Assembly: GCA_964390335.1 (NCBI GenBank)
Contig: CAYMHU010000016.1
Span: 9,858 to 73,857 of the forward strand
Direction of reading: 5' to 3'
DNA: 64,000 bases
Source of the DNA: Granulosicoccus sp964390335
GTDB lineage: Bacteria > Pseudomonadota > Gammaproteobacteria > Granulosicoccales > Granulosicoccaceae
Below are positions 24,841-34,350 of this stretch, in pieces. The stretch's first letter is position 1, and the number at the start of each line of letters is the position of its first letter. The notes beneath the pieces are model-generated. The model did not search any database. It saw nothing but the letters and a program-made list of their open reading frames with translations, and was not told the DNA's origin. A program made the translations under genes and the position numbers.

Positions 24841-25839
24841 TTAAGCCGTTTGGTTCGATATCTTTTGCAACACGTCATAATCTAATTGCAGCAAGAAATG
24901 CAACGCATCTACAAACACCCAGTTCTCTGCCAGTAGATCACCATCGCGCCGCCAGAAATCACAGACTCGCATGTATACGCGTTTATCAGTTGGGCCTTGC
25001 CCAAGGAACGGTTTGACTTGCATCATGTTCAACGAAGGCCAACCGCCCAAGCAACAGTATTCACCATCGGCCATACGAATAAAGTGTTTGGTCACACTGC
25101 CGGGCATGATACCGCTTATCCATTCGCTGAACGTATTCTCAAATGGGGTTTGGAAGTCAGCAAATTCCTCTTTACCTTGAAAAGCGCCAAATACCGCAGG
25201 GCCATACCACGTCATATCGTCATGCCATTCTGCTCGCCACGCTTCATCGACAGTGGCAAGATTCAGTAGCATTTTTTCGGTCAGCTGCAGAGTTTTAGTC
25301 GTGCTGTCCGGGTTACTGTTATGCCAAACAAGACCATCTTGAGTCGCTGGACCAGGAAGGTAACCAGTGTACCCAGCGTGCTTGGCAACGGTGTGTTTTA
25401 GCGGCCACACACCGGCGGCCAACATCAATGCTGGGATATCAAGGAAAATGTAAGACTCCACCGCCTTACCATCTGTCATTAAATGAAATTCTGCAAAGCG
25501 TAAATACGCCAACGTGCCGGTGGGCTTTATACCTATCCACGGATTTACAAAATTGCCGCTGTAGTAGCCAGTGCACGCAAGCCATCGGGACTCCTCGAAC
25601 TCACCACCGATAGCGATATACTCCGAGCGCCGTAATCCTTCAAAGCTGTGGGTAAGTGGCTGCAAAAATTCATCGATATAAGCAGCAGATCCAGTATGTT
25701 CATTAAAGGGATGAACAACGTTAATCGTAGCGTTGGGAGTAAAGAATGTTTTTACCGCCGCTGCCATCACATCAAAATCGGCTGACCGGTAAGCGTTAAC
25801 ATATTGCTGCAAGAGCGATTTATTATCGGGTGTAGCCAT
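24841..25839 (-). CDS. Tandem SnoaL-like / NTF2-fold protein
   Basis: 332 residues made of two NTF2-like cone domains (about 5-150 and 170-325), each starting with a helix-rich stretch and containing Trp/Tyr/His-lined segments (e.g. WYGPAVFGAFQGKEEF in the second). Such proteins act as cyclases, dehydratases, isomerases or binding proteins. Function unknown. The ATG at 25839 lies four bases past the stop of the enolase-superfamily gene, so the pair is co-translated; a TTG at 25857 is the alternative start. Confidence 0.72.
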   Translation of the reverse strand: MATPDNKSLLQQYVNAYRSADFDVMAAAVKTFFTPNATINVVHPFNEHTGSAAYIDEFLQPLTHSFEGLRRSEYIAIGGEFEESRWLACTGYYSGNFVNPWIGIKPTGTLAYLRFAEFHLMTDGKAVESYIFLDIPALMLAAGVWPLKHTVAKHAGYTGYLPGPATQDGLVWHNSNPDSTTKTLQLTEKMLLNLATVDEAWRAEWHDDMTWYGPAVFGAFQGKEEFADFQTPFENTFSEWISGIMPGSVTKHFIRMADGEYCCLGGWPSLNMMQVKPFLGQGPTDKRVYMRVCDFWRRDGDLLAENWVFVDALHFLLQLDYDVLQKISNQTA

Positions 25840-25843
25840 TGCT

Positions 25844-26947
25844 CTACACAATCTCAAGCAGTGGTGACTGCAATAGCTCTGGGTTCGGGGTGATACCGTG
25901 CCCGGGCTTTTCGCTCACACTAATAAAACCATTTTCGCGAATCGGTCCATCGGGATCGATTCTGGGATCGACATAGCCCGACAGATCGCATACATTTAAG
26001 ATCGACTTAGCAGGCGTTGCAGTGGCTAGGTGCAGTGCTGCTGCTGTGGTTATGTCAGAACCCCAAGTGTCTTCTATACACAGTTTCGCGCCAAGATGTA
26101 AACATAGATCTCTCGCTCTACGCATAGCACTTAAACCGCCGAACTTAGAAAGTTTAAGTGCAACTGCATCCATACAACCCAATTCATAGGCCTTTAATAA
26201 TGATGCAGTGTCGTAGGCGTTTTCGTCTATTTTCATTGGCAAGCCAGCAGCCTTTCGAACATTACTGCACTCTTCTAGCGTGGCACAAGGTTGCTCTAAC
26301 ATGATATCGAGGTGCGCTACTGCACGTGCAACCCGCGTGGCGTCAAGCTGGCTAGCTCCGCAATTCCAATCGCCATAGACCAGTCGTTCGTTGCCAACAG
26401 CTTCTCGCACCAGCGTTAGTCGCGCTACGTCTTTTTTCCAATTGTTATCTGCACCGAGTTTCACTTGAAACTGATTAATAGCTTGTTGCTGCGCAGAGAG
26501 CGCGATCTCTGCCATGTCCTCTGGCTCGATACATGTTATTGAGTGATACAATGGCAGCGAGTCGTTGAGCTTGCCACCGAGCAAACGGTACAAAGGCAAG
26601 TTCGCGGCTTTCGCGGTTAAATCCCATAAGGCAGTATCGATTGCAGACTTTGCATAATCATGCCCTTTCAATTGTGCATTGAGTGCATGCATCAGCGCCT
26701 CGGGACCGACCGGGTCTGCTCCCATCAACACGGATGACAATTCCTTAATGGCCGGAACCACGCCATCGGCATACGCAGCTAAATAGTGCGGTATAGGACA
26801 GACCTCACCCCAACCAGTTACACCACGATCGGTATCCAGGCCAACGATGATTGAATCGACGGTGTCGCACGTTTTGCCATCGGACATGTAGTACGTTTCA
26901 TGGGTGCGTAGCGGCACTTTCCAAACGGTGACACGTGTGATTTGCAT
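25844..26947 (-). CDS. Enolase-superfamily (mandelate racemase/muconate lactonizing) enzyme
   Basis: 367 residues. Catalytic acid/base K163 in FQVKLG, metal ligands D193, E218 and D241, and the second base K265/K268 in LKLSKFGG. The overall pattern (TGWGEVCPIPHY, GHDYAKSAID, EDTWGSDI) is closest in my memory to the group containing 4-hydroxyproline betaine 2-epimerase and cis-3-hydroxyproline dehydratase. It could therefore be an epimerase or dehydratase of an amino or hydroxy acid. ATG at 26947. Leads the SnoaL-like/TauE/SDH-like set, 137 bases after iolJ. Confidence 0.85.
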   Translation of the reverse strand: MQITRVTVWKVPLRTHETYYMSDGKTCDTVDSIIVGLDTDRGVTGWGEVCPIPHYLAAYADGVVPAIKELSSVLMGADPVGPEALMHALNAQLKGHDYAKSAIDTALWDLTAKAANLPLYRLLGGKLNDSLPLYHSITCIEPEDMAEIALSAQQQAINQFQVKLGADNNWKKDVARLTLVREAVGNERLVYGDWNCGASQLDATRVARAVAHLDIMLEQPCATLEECSNVRKAAGLPMKIDENAYDTASLLKAYELGCMDAVALKLSKFGGLSAMRRARDLCLHLGAKLCIEDTWGSDITTAAALHLATATPAKSILNVCDLSGYVDPRIDPDGPIRENGFISVSEKPGHGITPNPELLQSPLLEIV

Positions 26948-27084
26948 AGAAAAATCGCCATGGTGAGTGATTTTTCAAGCTTATATCACAATCTGCAAGA
27001 CGGACAATTGCGCGCTTTTGAGTTGTCGCAAACCGATAAGTCCACGCTGCAGAATCCGCCAGATAGAGCACTATCTATGAAGCA

Positions 27085-27909
27085 CTACTGCATGGTGCGC
27101 AGTACTTGCCTCGCAGCACTTACCAAGGGTTCATGCGTTTCTTGCAATATCTCATTTCTATCAAAACGTTTAACGTCTTTATTAACGGCGTCGCGTAACG
27201 CGCCGCCAAACGCCATCCGAAGTTCAGTACCAATGTTGTACTTACAAATAGCACTGTTGCGCGCCAATTCGCGCCGTTGATCTGCCGGCACACCAGAGCC
27301 ACCATGAATTACCAATGGTACGTCGCACACTGTTTCTATTGCGTGGATTCTTTCAACATCCAAACCGCCCGATTGCCCCTGCTGCAGGTGAACGTTGCCA
27401 ACCGAGATAGCCATTGCATCTACACCGCTTTGTGCTGCAAATTGTTTAGCTTCATCAACCGTGGTCCCGGCAGATGTTTCACCGCCGTCGTATCCAACAA
27501 AACCAACTTCACCTTCACACGAAGCACTATAACTATGTGCCAGTTGTGCTATTTGCGCTGTTTCATCGATGTTTTGCGCTAATGGTTTTCGAGAACCATC
27601 GTACATAACTGATGTAAATCCGCAGTCGAGGGCTTGTTGGCATTCATCCATTGCGTAACCGTGATCGAGGTGGGCAACAATGGGTACGCTGGCCTGTTCA
27701 GCTAAGTGCAAAAACATTTTTCCCAGTATAGGTAACGGCGTATGTGCTCTGCACCCCGGACCTGCCTGTAATATAAGCGGCGATGACTCTAGCTCTGCCG
27801 CTTCAACAAAGGCACGCATATCTTCCCAGCCCAACGTCACCAAGCCTGCAACCGCGTATCCATTTTTTAACGCGGGTTGTAACACATCGGCAAGTGTGGC
27901 AAGCGTCAT
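27085..27909 (-). CDS. iolJ: Class II aldolase, probable 5-dehydro-2-deoxyphosphogluconate aldolase
   Basis: 274 residues of the fructose-bisphosphate aldolase class II fold. Zinc-site motifs HLDHGYAMDECQQAL, CEGEVGFVG and IHGGSGVP are present. In Bacillus IolJ splits 2-deoxy-5-keto-gluconate-6-phosphate into dihydroxyacetone phosphate and malonate semialdehyde; the place beside iolB, iolC and iolD supports that role here over FBP aldolase. The ATG overlaps the iolB stop (ATGA). Confidence 0.85.
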   Translation of the reverse strand: MTLATLADVLQPALKNGYAVAGLVTLGWEDMRAFVEAAELESSPLILQAGPGCRAHTPLPILGKMFLHLAEQASVPIVAHLDHGYAMDECQQALDCGFTSVMYDGSRKPLAQNIDETAQIAQLAHSYSASCEGEVGFVGYDGGETSAGTTVDEAKQFAAQSGVDAMAISVGNVHLQQGQSGGLDVERIHAIETVCDVPLVIHGGSGVPADQRRELARNSAICKYNIGTELRMAFGGALRDAVNKDVKRFDRNEILQETHEPLVSAARQVLRTMQ

Positions 27910-28748
27910 TTGAATTTGGCAATCATGTCTTTGATGCCGGGGATGGTTTCAATTTGATCCGCATGCGTTGGTTGAAAATACTGTACGAGCGAGCGCTGGC
28001 TTAAGCCACCAAGAATGGTGAAGTAGTACATTTCATAACCCGGCAATACGCAACACGGGTGATACCCGTTATCCAGGCAAATAGTGGAACCATCAACAAT
28101 ATGGTAAGCATCGCCTGGTTCGTTATCGACGCGTTGCAACATTTGAACACCAGAACCATGATTGGGGCGAAAGCGAAAGTTGTAGGTTTCATCATGGCGG
28201 GTTTCATCAGGTAAACGATCGGTATCGTGTTTGTGCGATGGAAATCCCGACCAACCACCGGCACCAACAGTGAAAAGCTCACTGACTAACAAGCGGCCGA
28301 CTTTGTCATGATGCTTCTGACCCAGAATGTGTTTTATTTTACGATGCGTTTTTGTATCGTCCGAGCCGTATTGCACTTTGTCTAACTCTGCTGTGCGTAC
28401 ATCGAAAGGCTCTAGCACTTTGTCGAACTTAGCGCCGGCAATAAACACCTCAGTGTTGTCTGACACACAGTTAAAGGTTGCCTTGGCACCCACTGGTACA
28501 TACACGCCTTCAGGCTCGCCATCCCACACATCAACGCCGCGATTACCCAGCGCGTCAAATTTAACCCCTTCAATTTCTACATTCACGGTTCCGGTGGCGG
28601 GAACAATACAGGTTTCATAACCCGGCACCTGATATTCGAATGCATCGCCCTTATTTAATTTAACGATATTAAAGTAGTTCAACGGAACACACGCGTTATC
28701 GACATCGACGATAGGTTGGTTCTTGTTATCAAACGGCGCTATATGCAC
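27906..28748 (-). CDS. iolB: 5-deoxy-glucuronate isomerase
   Basis: Cupin enzyme converting 5-deoxy-glucuronate to 2-deoxy-5-keto-gluconate in inositol degradation. 280 residues; metal motif GFPSHKHD, the strand LVSELFTVGAGGWSG just before it, and the LDNGYHPCCVLPGYEMYYFT segment are IolB-specific. The start is GTG at 28748, with AAGGA eight bases upstream. Follows iolC by 45 bases. Confidence 0.93.
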   Translation of the reverse strand: MHIAPFDNKNQPIVDVDNACVPLNYFNIVKLNKGDAFEYQVPGYETCIVPATGTVNVEIEGVKFDALGNRGVDVWDGEPEGVYVPVGAKATFNCVSDNTEVFIAGAKFDKVLEPFDVRTAELDKVQYGSDDTKTHRKIKHILGQKHHDKVGRLLVSELFTVGAGGWSGFPSHKHDTDRLPDETRHDETYNFRFRPNHGSGVQMLQRVDNEPGDAYHIVDGSTICLDNGYHPCCVLPGYEMYYFTILGGLSQRSLVQYFQPTHADQIETIPGIKDMIAKFK

Positions 28749-28793
28749 AGTGCTTTCCTTTTAAGTTAAATATGATTGATGTTTCGAATTGAC

Positions 28794-29789
28794 TTACGTA
28801 TTGCTTGGCCCTGGGTGCGTTGCTAAAAATTCATTTAGCTCGGCAGTGGTTGGCATTGCTGGAGCGCAGCCAACTTTTGATACCACAATAGCGGCACATG
28901 CCGATCCGCGCAACACCGCTTCGAGTAGTTCAAAACCGGCAGCCAATGATGATACAAAGCCACCCATGAACCCATCACCGGCGCCGGTTGGCTTTAACGC
29001 ATTAACGCTATAAATACCTGTTTGGAATTCGTTGTCGGGCGTAATGGTAATAGCGCCCTTCTCGCCCATTTTATACACAACAATACTGGCCGTTGAATGC
29101 GCTAACTCACGCGCTTTTTCCAAGCCTTTGTCGTATTCCCCAGCCATAAACCCGAACTCAACATCGTTGCCAACGATGATATCGCTCATGGCCCCTGCTC
29201 GAGAGTAAGTTTGAGCAGCGTCTTCTGCACTAACCCAACTGTAGGGCCGGTAATCCACATCGAAAATTAATGGCAGCTGTGCTTGTTTGGCAAGTTCAAA
29301 TGCCTTAAAAGCAGCGCTGCGAGATGGTTCAGCAGCGAAGACCGTCCCAGTGGTTATCAGCGCGCTGTAGTTAGCGTAAGGAATTGAATCAATGTCGCTG
29401 ACATCCATTTGAAAGTCTGCGGCGCCATTTCGATAAATAACAGACTGGTTATCTTCAAGTCGGCTCTCAACAACTGCCAATGAATTGCGATACTCACCGC
29501 CCTGAGATTTTACAAACTGATGATCAACACCATACTGCTGCAGTTCGTTTCTACAAAATCGGCCAACGGAATCATCGGATACTCGAGTAACCAACGCGCT
29601 GTTACCACCGTGCTTACAAATAGCAACGCAAATATTCGCCGAAGAACCACCGACACAAGCAAAGAAGTTGGACGCGTTTTCCGTTTTGGTTCCAGGCGGG
29701 TCGGCATAAAAATCCATCCCGGCACGACCAATCACCAAAAAGTTATTGCCAGATAAACGAGACAGGTTTGATTCAGTCGCAGCGTTCAC
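28794..29789 (-). CDS. iolC: 5-dehydro-2-deoxygluconokinase
   Basis: PfkB-family sugar kinase phosphorylating 2-deoxy-5-keto-gluconate at C6. 331 residues. Motifs: GRAGMDFYADP near the N-terminus, GGSSANICVAICKHG, and the catalytic GAGDGFMGGF. The GTG at 29789 is seven bases past the iolD stop, and AAGGAG within the iolD end serves as ribosome binding site at a slightly long 12-base spacing; the frame is open further upstream inside iolD without family similarity. Confidence 0.92.
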   Translation of the reverse strand: MNAATESNLSRLSGNNFLVIGRAGMDFYADPPGTKTENASNFFACVGGSSANICVAICKHGGNSALVTRVSDDSVGRFCRNELQQYGVDHQFVKSQGGEYRNSLAVVESRLEDNQSVIYRNGAADFQMDVSDIDSIPYANYSALITTGTVFAAEPSRSAAFKAFELAKQAQLPLIFDVDYRPYSWVSAEDAAQTYSRAGAMSDIIVGNDVEFGFMAGEYDKGLEKARELAHSTASIVVYKMGEKGAITITPDNEFQTGIYSVNALKPTGAGDGFMGGFVSSLAAGFELLEAVLRGSACAAIVVSKVGCAPAMPTTAELNEFLATHPGPSNT

Positions 29790-29796
29790 TGAACAA

Positions 29797-31671
29797 TTAC
29801 ACTCCTTGTCGTTGTTTTGAGCGACTGGATTCCCAGTCTTCGTGCGCAGCACGCACTTTGTCATTATCGGTTATGTGTGGCGTGCCGACTTCCCACCACG
29901 TATGACCTTCATTAGTCCAACCTTCATAAGCATCGACTTGCATAACAATGACCGAGGTACGATCAGCCGCTTTTGCACGCTTAAACGCTTCCCCCAATTC
30001 GGTTGGATTGGCTACGGTTTCTGCAATAGCGCCCATGGAACGCGCATGTGCTTCGAAGTCAACGGCAAAGGGTTCAGTCGATACCGTTGGTGTGTCTTTG
30101 ATTAAATTGTTGAAGCTTTCATTGCCCGTGTTGTTTTGCAATTTATTGATAACCGCAAACCCACCGTTATCGAGCACGAAGATAATAAGTTTCTTACCGG
30201 TGAGCACACTGGAATAAATGTCGGAGTTCAACATCAGGTATGAACCATCGCCGGTAAACACCATGGTGTCTTGCTGGGGTTCGGATTCGGACTGCGCAAT
30301 GCGTGCGCCCCACGCACCCGCAATTTCATAGCCCATGCATGAATAACCGAATTCAACATCAACGGTACCGGTTTGCAACGTGCGCCAATTGGCTGTGACC
30401 TCGGCAGGTAAACCGCCTGCGGCTGCAACCACTCTATCTCGCTCATCGCAAAGTTCGTTCGCCACACCAATAGCTTGTGCATAGGAATTGGGGCGGTTAC
30501 CGTAAGCAACATTTTGAGCCACATACGCATCCCATTTTTTACGTTCTTCTTGCGCTTTGCCTGTCCATGCCGCTGGCGATTGATAATTATTCAGCGCAGC
30601 ACTTAACGATTCAATACCAAGTTTGGCATCGCCAACAACCGATAATGAGGCGTGTTTAGTTGCATCAAAACGACCAACATTTAGCGAGATAAATTGCGCG
30701 GTTTTGGAGAACGCAGTCCATGAGCCCGTAGTGAAATCCTGCAATCGGGTACCTACTGCAAGAATCACATCGGCTTCTTCTGCAATTGCGTTGGCTGAGT
30801 TAGAACCGGTAACCCCAATAGGGCCAATATTCAGCGGATGGGTTGCTACAAGGTTGGCTCTGCCAGCAATGGTTTCAACAACTGGAATATTGTACTTTTC
30901 CGCAAATGCCGTTAACTCTTTTACTGCTTTAGAATATTGAACGCCACCACCGGCAATTATCATTGGGCGTTTAGCCGTTGATAACAGTGCCGCAGCGTCT
31001 GCTATTTCCAATTCATCTGCTGCGATGCGTCGAATGCGATGCACCTTTTTTTTAAAGAACGATTCTGGGTAATCGTAAGTCCAACCTTGTACATCCTGAG
31101 GTAAACCAATAAACGCTGGCCCACAATCGGCCGGGTCGAGCATAGTGGCAATAGCATGTGGCAAGGAATGGATAATTTGCGCAGGATGCGAGATACGATC
31201 CCAATAACGCGTTACTGATTTGAACGCATCATTAACTCCTTGGGTTGGGTCATTAAAGTTTTCCAACTGTTGTAACACTGGGTCGGGCAAGCGGGTCAGA
31301 AAGGTATCGCCACATAACATCAGCATGGGCAAACGGTTCGCATGTGCGAGTGCGGCAGAGGTCAGTAAGTTGGAGGTACCCGGCCCTGCTGATGCAGTAC
31401 AAAACATGATGCGTTGGCGCAAATGATATTTAGTGTATCCGGCCGCAGCAAACCCCATACTTTGTTCGTTTTGTCCACGGTATAGAGGCATTTCATTTTT
31501 ATGATCAAACAGCGCTTCGCCTAAACACGTGACATTGCCGTGCCCGAAAATACCAAAACCCCCACCGAATAAACGCTGCTCATTGCCATCGATTTCGATG
31601 TATTGCTGCGCCAACCATCGTACCAGCGCTTGAGCAGTTGTTAGGCGTATTGTCGGAGCTGAATCAGTCAT
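29797..31671 (-). CDS. iolD: 3D-(3,5/4)-trihydroxycyclohexane-1,2-dione hydrolase
   Basis: Thiamine diphosphate enzyme that opens the inositol-derived ring. 624 residues with the ThDP-enzyme layout: N-terminal Pyr domain with the conserved Glu in YRGQNEQSMGFAAAGY, central domain, and C-terminal PP domain with GDGSYLMLNSDIYS and the downstream DNGG. ATG at 31671. First gene of the iolD-iolC-iolB-iolJ transcript, divergent from iolE. Confidence 0.95.
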   Translation of the reverse strand: MTDSAPTIRLTTAQALVRWLAQQYIEIDGNEQRLFGGGFGIFGHGNVTCLGEALFDHKNEMPLYRGQNEQSMGFAAAGYTKYHLRQRIMFCTASAGPGTSNLLTSAALAHANRLPMLMLCGDTFLTRLPDPVLQQLENFNDPTQGVNDAFKSVTRYWDRISHPAQIIHSLPHAIATMLDPADCGPAFIGLPQDVQGWTYDYPESFFKKKVHRIRRIAADELEIADAAALLSTAKRPMIIAGGGVQYSKAVKELTAFAEKYNIPVVETIAGRANLVATHPLNIGPIGVTGSNSANAIAEEADVILAVGTRLQDFTTGSWTAFSKTAQFISLNVGRFDATKHASLSVVGDAKLGIESLSAALNNYQSPAAWTGKAQEERKKWDAYVAQNVAYGNRPNSYAQAIGVANELCDERDRVVAAAGGLPAEVTANWRTLQTGTVDVEFGYSCMGYEIAGAWGARIAQSESEPQQDTMVFTGDGSYLMLNSDIYSSVLTGKKLIIFVLDNGGFAVINKLQNNTGNESFNNLIKDTPTVSTEPFAVDFEAHARSMGAIAETVANPTELGEAFKRAKAADRTSVIVMQVDAYEGWTNEGHTWWEVGTPHITDNDKVRAAHEDWESSRSKQRQGV

Positions 31672-31930
31672 GCTATGAAGTCCGTGAGAGGCCCTTGAAA
31701 TGGCTACTAATAATGAATGTTTGTACGGGATATTACACGCAACGCGGCGGCATTCCGTGTTGACGATTTATCAGCCCAGAGGATACAATAATTGCCACTG
31801 CTTGCATACTAATTTGACTAAACTGCCACCCCCGAAAACGCCCTCCGATAACACTGCCCAACTACGCTGTGTTTAATGCTATGTTGCGTGGCGGAAAAAC
31901 AGTTTACAACCACTTTTAATGGACACCAGC
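31672..31930. promoter_or_regulatory. Divergent iolD / iolE control region
   Basis: 259 bases between the two iol transcripts. No clear consensus promoter or IolR-type operator was identified; short candidate elements exist on both strands. Both iol transcripts must start here. A weak ACACG/CGTGT inverted pair (near 31735-31765) is the only symmetry noted. Confidence 0.3.
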
Positions 31931-32824
31931 ATGAGTATAAAAATCGGGAACGCACCCTGTTCTTGGGGAGTTGAATTTGCCGACGATGATCGCAATCCAA
32001 CCTGGGAAACCGTCCTGCAACAATGCAGTGAAGCTGGTTACGGCGGTATCGAATTAGGACCCGTCGGGTTCATGCCTGAAGACCCGGAAATGCTGGGTGA
32101 AGCATTAGCTAAACACAAACTTGAATTGATTGGTGGCGTTGTGTTCAGAGCATTCCACGACCCTGATCAATGGTCGGATGTTCTCGACGGCGCACACCGT
32201 ACCTGCAAAGCGCTGGTTGCTCATGGTGCGAAACACTTTGTACTCATTGATTCAATCTCACCGCGTCGCGCACCAACCGCAGGCCGAGCCGATGAAGCAG
32301 AACAAATGGATGATAAAGAATGGGCAGCTTATCGAGACCGCATTGCCACTGTTGCAAAAATAGGTGCTGAAGAATACGGCTTAATTCCAGAGCTCCATCC
32401 GCACGCTGGGGGCTTTATGGATTTTGAACCGGAAGTAGAACGCTTGTTATCTGAAGTTGATAGCAACATCCTAAAGATTTGCATAGACACAGGGCACTGC
32501 ACTTATGCAGGCTTTGATCCTGTCGCGTTTATGCAACGCCACATGGACAGAATCACCTATGTGCATTTTAAAAATACCGATGCAAAAGTGAAAGCAGACG
32601 CTATTGCCAATAGAACGGGTTTTTATGAAGCCTGCGGTCAGGGTATTTTTTGTAACCTTGCTGATGGTGAAGTGGATATGCCCGCCGTGAGGCAACTCTT
32701 AGTGGATAACAACTATGAAGGCTGGTGCACCATCGAGCAAGACTGCGACCCTACTCTTGATGTTGATCCACTGCGCGATGCAAAAGTGAATCGCGAGTAC
32801 CTTGAATCAATAGGCTTTAACTAA
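31931..32824 (+). CDS. iolE: Inosose dehydratase
   Basis: TIM-barrel enzyme of the AP endonuclease 2 family removing water from scyllo-inosose. 297 residues; MSIKIGNAPCSWGVEF is the IolE N-terminus, and metal-site segments include PELHPHAGGF, CIDTGHCTYAG and YVHFKNT. The ATG at 31931 has GGA nine bases upstream; an ATG at 31919 would add four residues. Its TAA shares one base with the next ATG (TAATG). Confidence 0.93.
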   Translation: MSIKIGNAPCSWGVEFADDDRNPTWETVLQQCSEAGYGGIELGPVGFMPEDPEMLGEALAKHKLELIGGVVFRAFHDPDQWSDVLDGAHRTCKALVAHGAKHFVLIDSISPRRAPTAGRADEAEQMDDKEWAAYRDRIATVAKIGAEEYGLIPELHPHAGGFMDFEPEVERLLSEVDSNILKICIDTGHCTYAGFDPVAFMQRHMDRITYVHFKNTDAKVKADAIANRTGFYEACGQGIFCNLADGEVDMPAVRQLLVDNNYEGWCTIEQDCDPTLDVDPLRDAKVNREYLESIGFN

Positions 32825-33981
32825 TGTACAAATTAAAATGGGGCATGATTGGCGGTGGCGAAGGCAGCCAAATTGGACCAGCCCATCGCTTGGGTTCCGG
32901 ATTAGACGGTCTGTTTGAATTTAGTGCCGGTGCTTTAGATCACCGACCCGATGAAGGCCGCCAGTACGGCGTGTCACTCGGCTTAGCGAAAGATCGCTCG
33001 TACGGCGATTGGCGCGAAATGCTAGAAGCGGAAAAATCACGTGCCGATAAAATCGATCTGGTGACGGTCGCCACGCCAAATTCAACCCACTTTGAAATCA
33101 CCAAAGCGTTTCTGGAAAACGGCTTTCATGTGTTGTGCGAGAAACCCATGACGATGACCGTGGAAGAAGGCGAAGAAATCGTTAAGGTTGCGAACGCGTC
33201 AAACCGCGTATGCGCGGTCAATTATGGCTACACCGGCTACTCCTTAGTAAGACACATGAAAGCCATGATTGCTCGCGGCGATCTTGGCAAAATCCGCCTG
33301 GTTAATGCAGAGTTCTCGCATGGTCACCACGCCGATGCTGCCGATGCCGATAACCCACGAGTACGCTGGCGCTACGACCCGAAGCAAGCAGGTGTATCTG
33401 CGCAGTTTGCAGATTGCGGCATTCATGCCATGCACATGGCAAGCTTTGTTACCGGCCAGGAAGTCGTGAAGCTACAAGCCGACATTGTTTCATGTATTGA
33501 ATCTCGTGAACTCGAAGACGATGCCATGGTTAATTTTCGAATGGATGGCGGTACGGTTGGGCGCTTATGGACTTCATCCGTTGCCATTGGCCGCCAACAC
33601 GGATTAGCGATTCAGGTGTTTGGTGAAAAAGGTGGACTCCGCTGGTCGCAAGAACAGCCAAACCAGTTGTATTGGATGCCATTGAATGAACGCTTACAGA
33701 TCATAGAGCGCGGCGAAGCCAACCTATCACCGGAAGCTGATCGTGCAACACGCGTTACTATTGGCCACGCTGAAGGTATGCCATTAGCGTTCGCCAATTT
33801 ATACAAAGACATGGCGGAAGCTATTAACGCGATGAACGAATCTCGTGACATCGACCCGGCTGCCAATCTGTACCCACGCGCTGAGGATGGTTTGCGCTCC
33901 ATGGCTGCAGTTAATGCGGTTGCCGAATCAGGCAAAGCTGATGGAATCTGGGTTGATGCACGCCCACCTATGTTTCGCTAG
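32824..33981 (+). CDS. Gfo/Idh/MocA oxidoreductase of the inositol cluster
   Basis: 385 residues. Rossmann motif MIGGGEGSQIG at the N-terminus, ATPNSTH, and the family-defining EKPMTMT. The second domain has DCGIHAMHMA, with the His expected at the active site. It is longer than classic IolG (about 340). Overlap with iolE suggests that it oxidises inositol or an isomer (scyllo-, chiro-) to the inosose used by IolE, taking the place of the absent iolG; this is inference from position. Confidence 0.85.
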   Translation: MYKLKWGMIGGGEGSQIGPAHRLGSGLDGLFEFSAGALDHRPDEGRQYGVSLGLAKDRSYGDWREMLEAEKSRADKIDLVTVATPNSTHFEITKAFLENGFHVLCEKPMTMTVEEGEEIVKVANASNRVCAVNYGYTGYSLVRHMKAMIARGDLGKIRLVNAEFSHGHHADAADADNPRVRWRYDPKQAGVSAQFADCGIHAMHMASFVTGQEVVKLQADIVSCIESRELEDDAMVNFRMDGGTVGRLWTSSVAIGRQHGLAIQVFGEKGGLRWSQEQPNQLYWMPLNERLQIIERGEANLSPEADRATRVTIGHAEGMPLAFANLYKDMAEAINAMNESRDIDPAANLYPRAEDGLRSMAAVNAVAESGKADGIWVDARPPMFR

Positions 33982-34009
33982 TAATTACCAACAAGAACGC
34001 TTGCTATGA

Positions 34010-34333
34010 TTATATGGACATCATCATAGCGAAAGCGGTTCTAAGACAATAAAACCCAAGTAGTCCAAGCAACAAAGCTGAAAAGACACCGATATAAGGC
34101 GATACCTTTTTCATGATCGCCGAGACAAGTAGTGCAATTGCCACCACTATCGCAAATAGATTCCCGACAATTTGAAAAACTGCATTTAGCCCTCGTAATA
34201 CCCCACCGCCGCCATGCAAACTGGCAAAGAAGTACCAATGCGCCAGCAACAGAATCGCCGAATAAAATACCACAAACAAAACGATCTTCTTTTCGACCAC
34301 TGATAACGGTTTTTGTTGGTCTGTTGAAGTCAT
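34010..34333 (-). CDS. Hypothetical small membrane protein
   Basis: 107 residues with three predicted transmembrane helices: about 18-40, 50-75 and 78-105. No family recognised. The N-terminus is short and cytoplasmic-looking (MTSTDQQKPLSVVEKK). Downstream of the DUF418-like gene by 17 bases on the same strand, so likely co-transcribed with it. Confidence 0.55.
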   Translation of the reverse strand: MTSTDQQKPLSVVEKKIVLFVVFYSAILLLAHWYFFASLHGGGGVLRGLNAVFQIVGNLFAIVVAIALLVSAIMKKVSPYIGVFSALLLGLLGFYCLRTAFAMMMSI

Positions 34334-34350
34334 TCAGGTACAACTCCTAG

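Noticed and set aside
26942..27280. Plus-strand open frame of 112 codons between the enolase-superfamily gene and iolJ
   Set aside because: Its second half lies antisense inside iolJ, there is no ribosome binding site of note and the product matches nothing I know.
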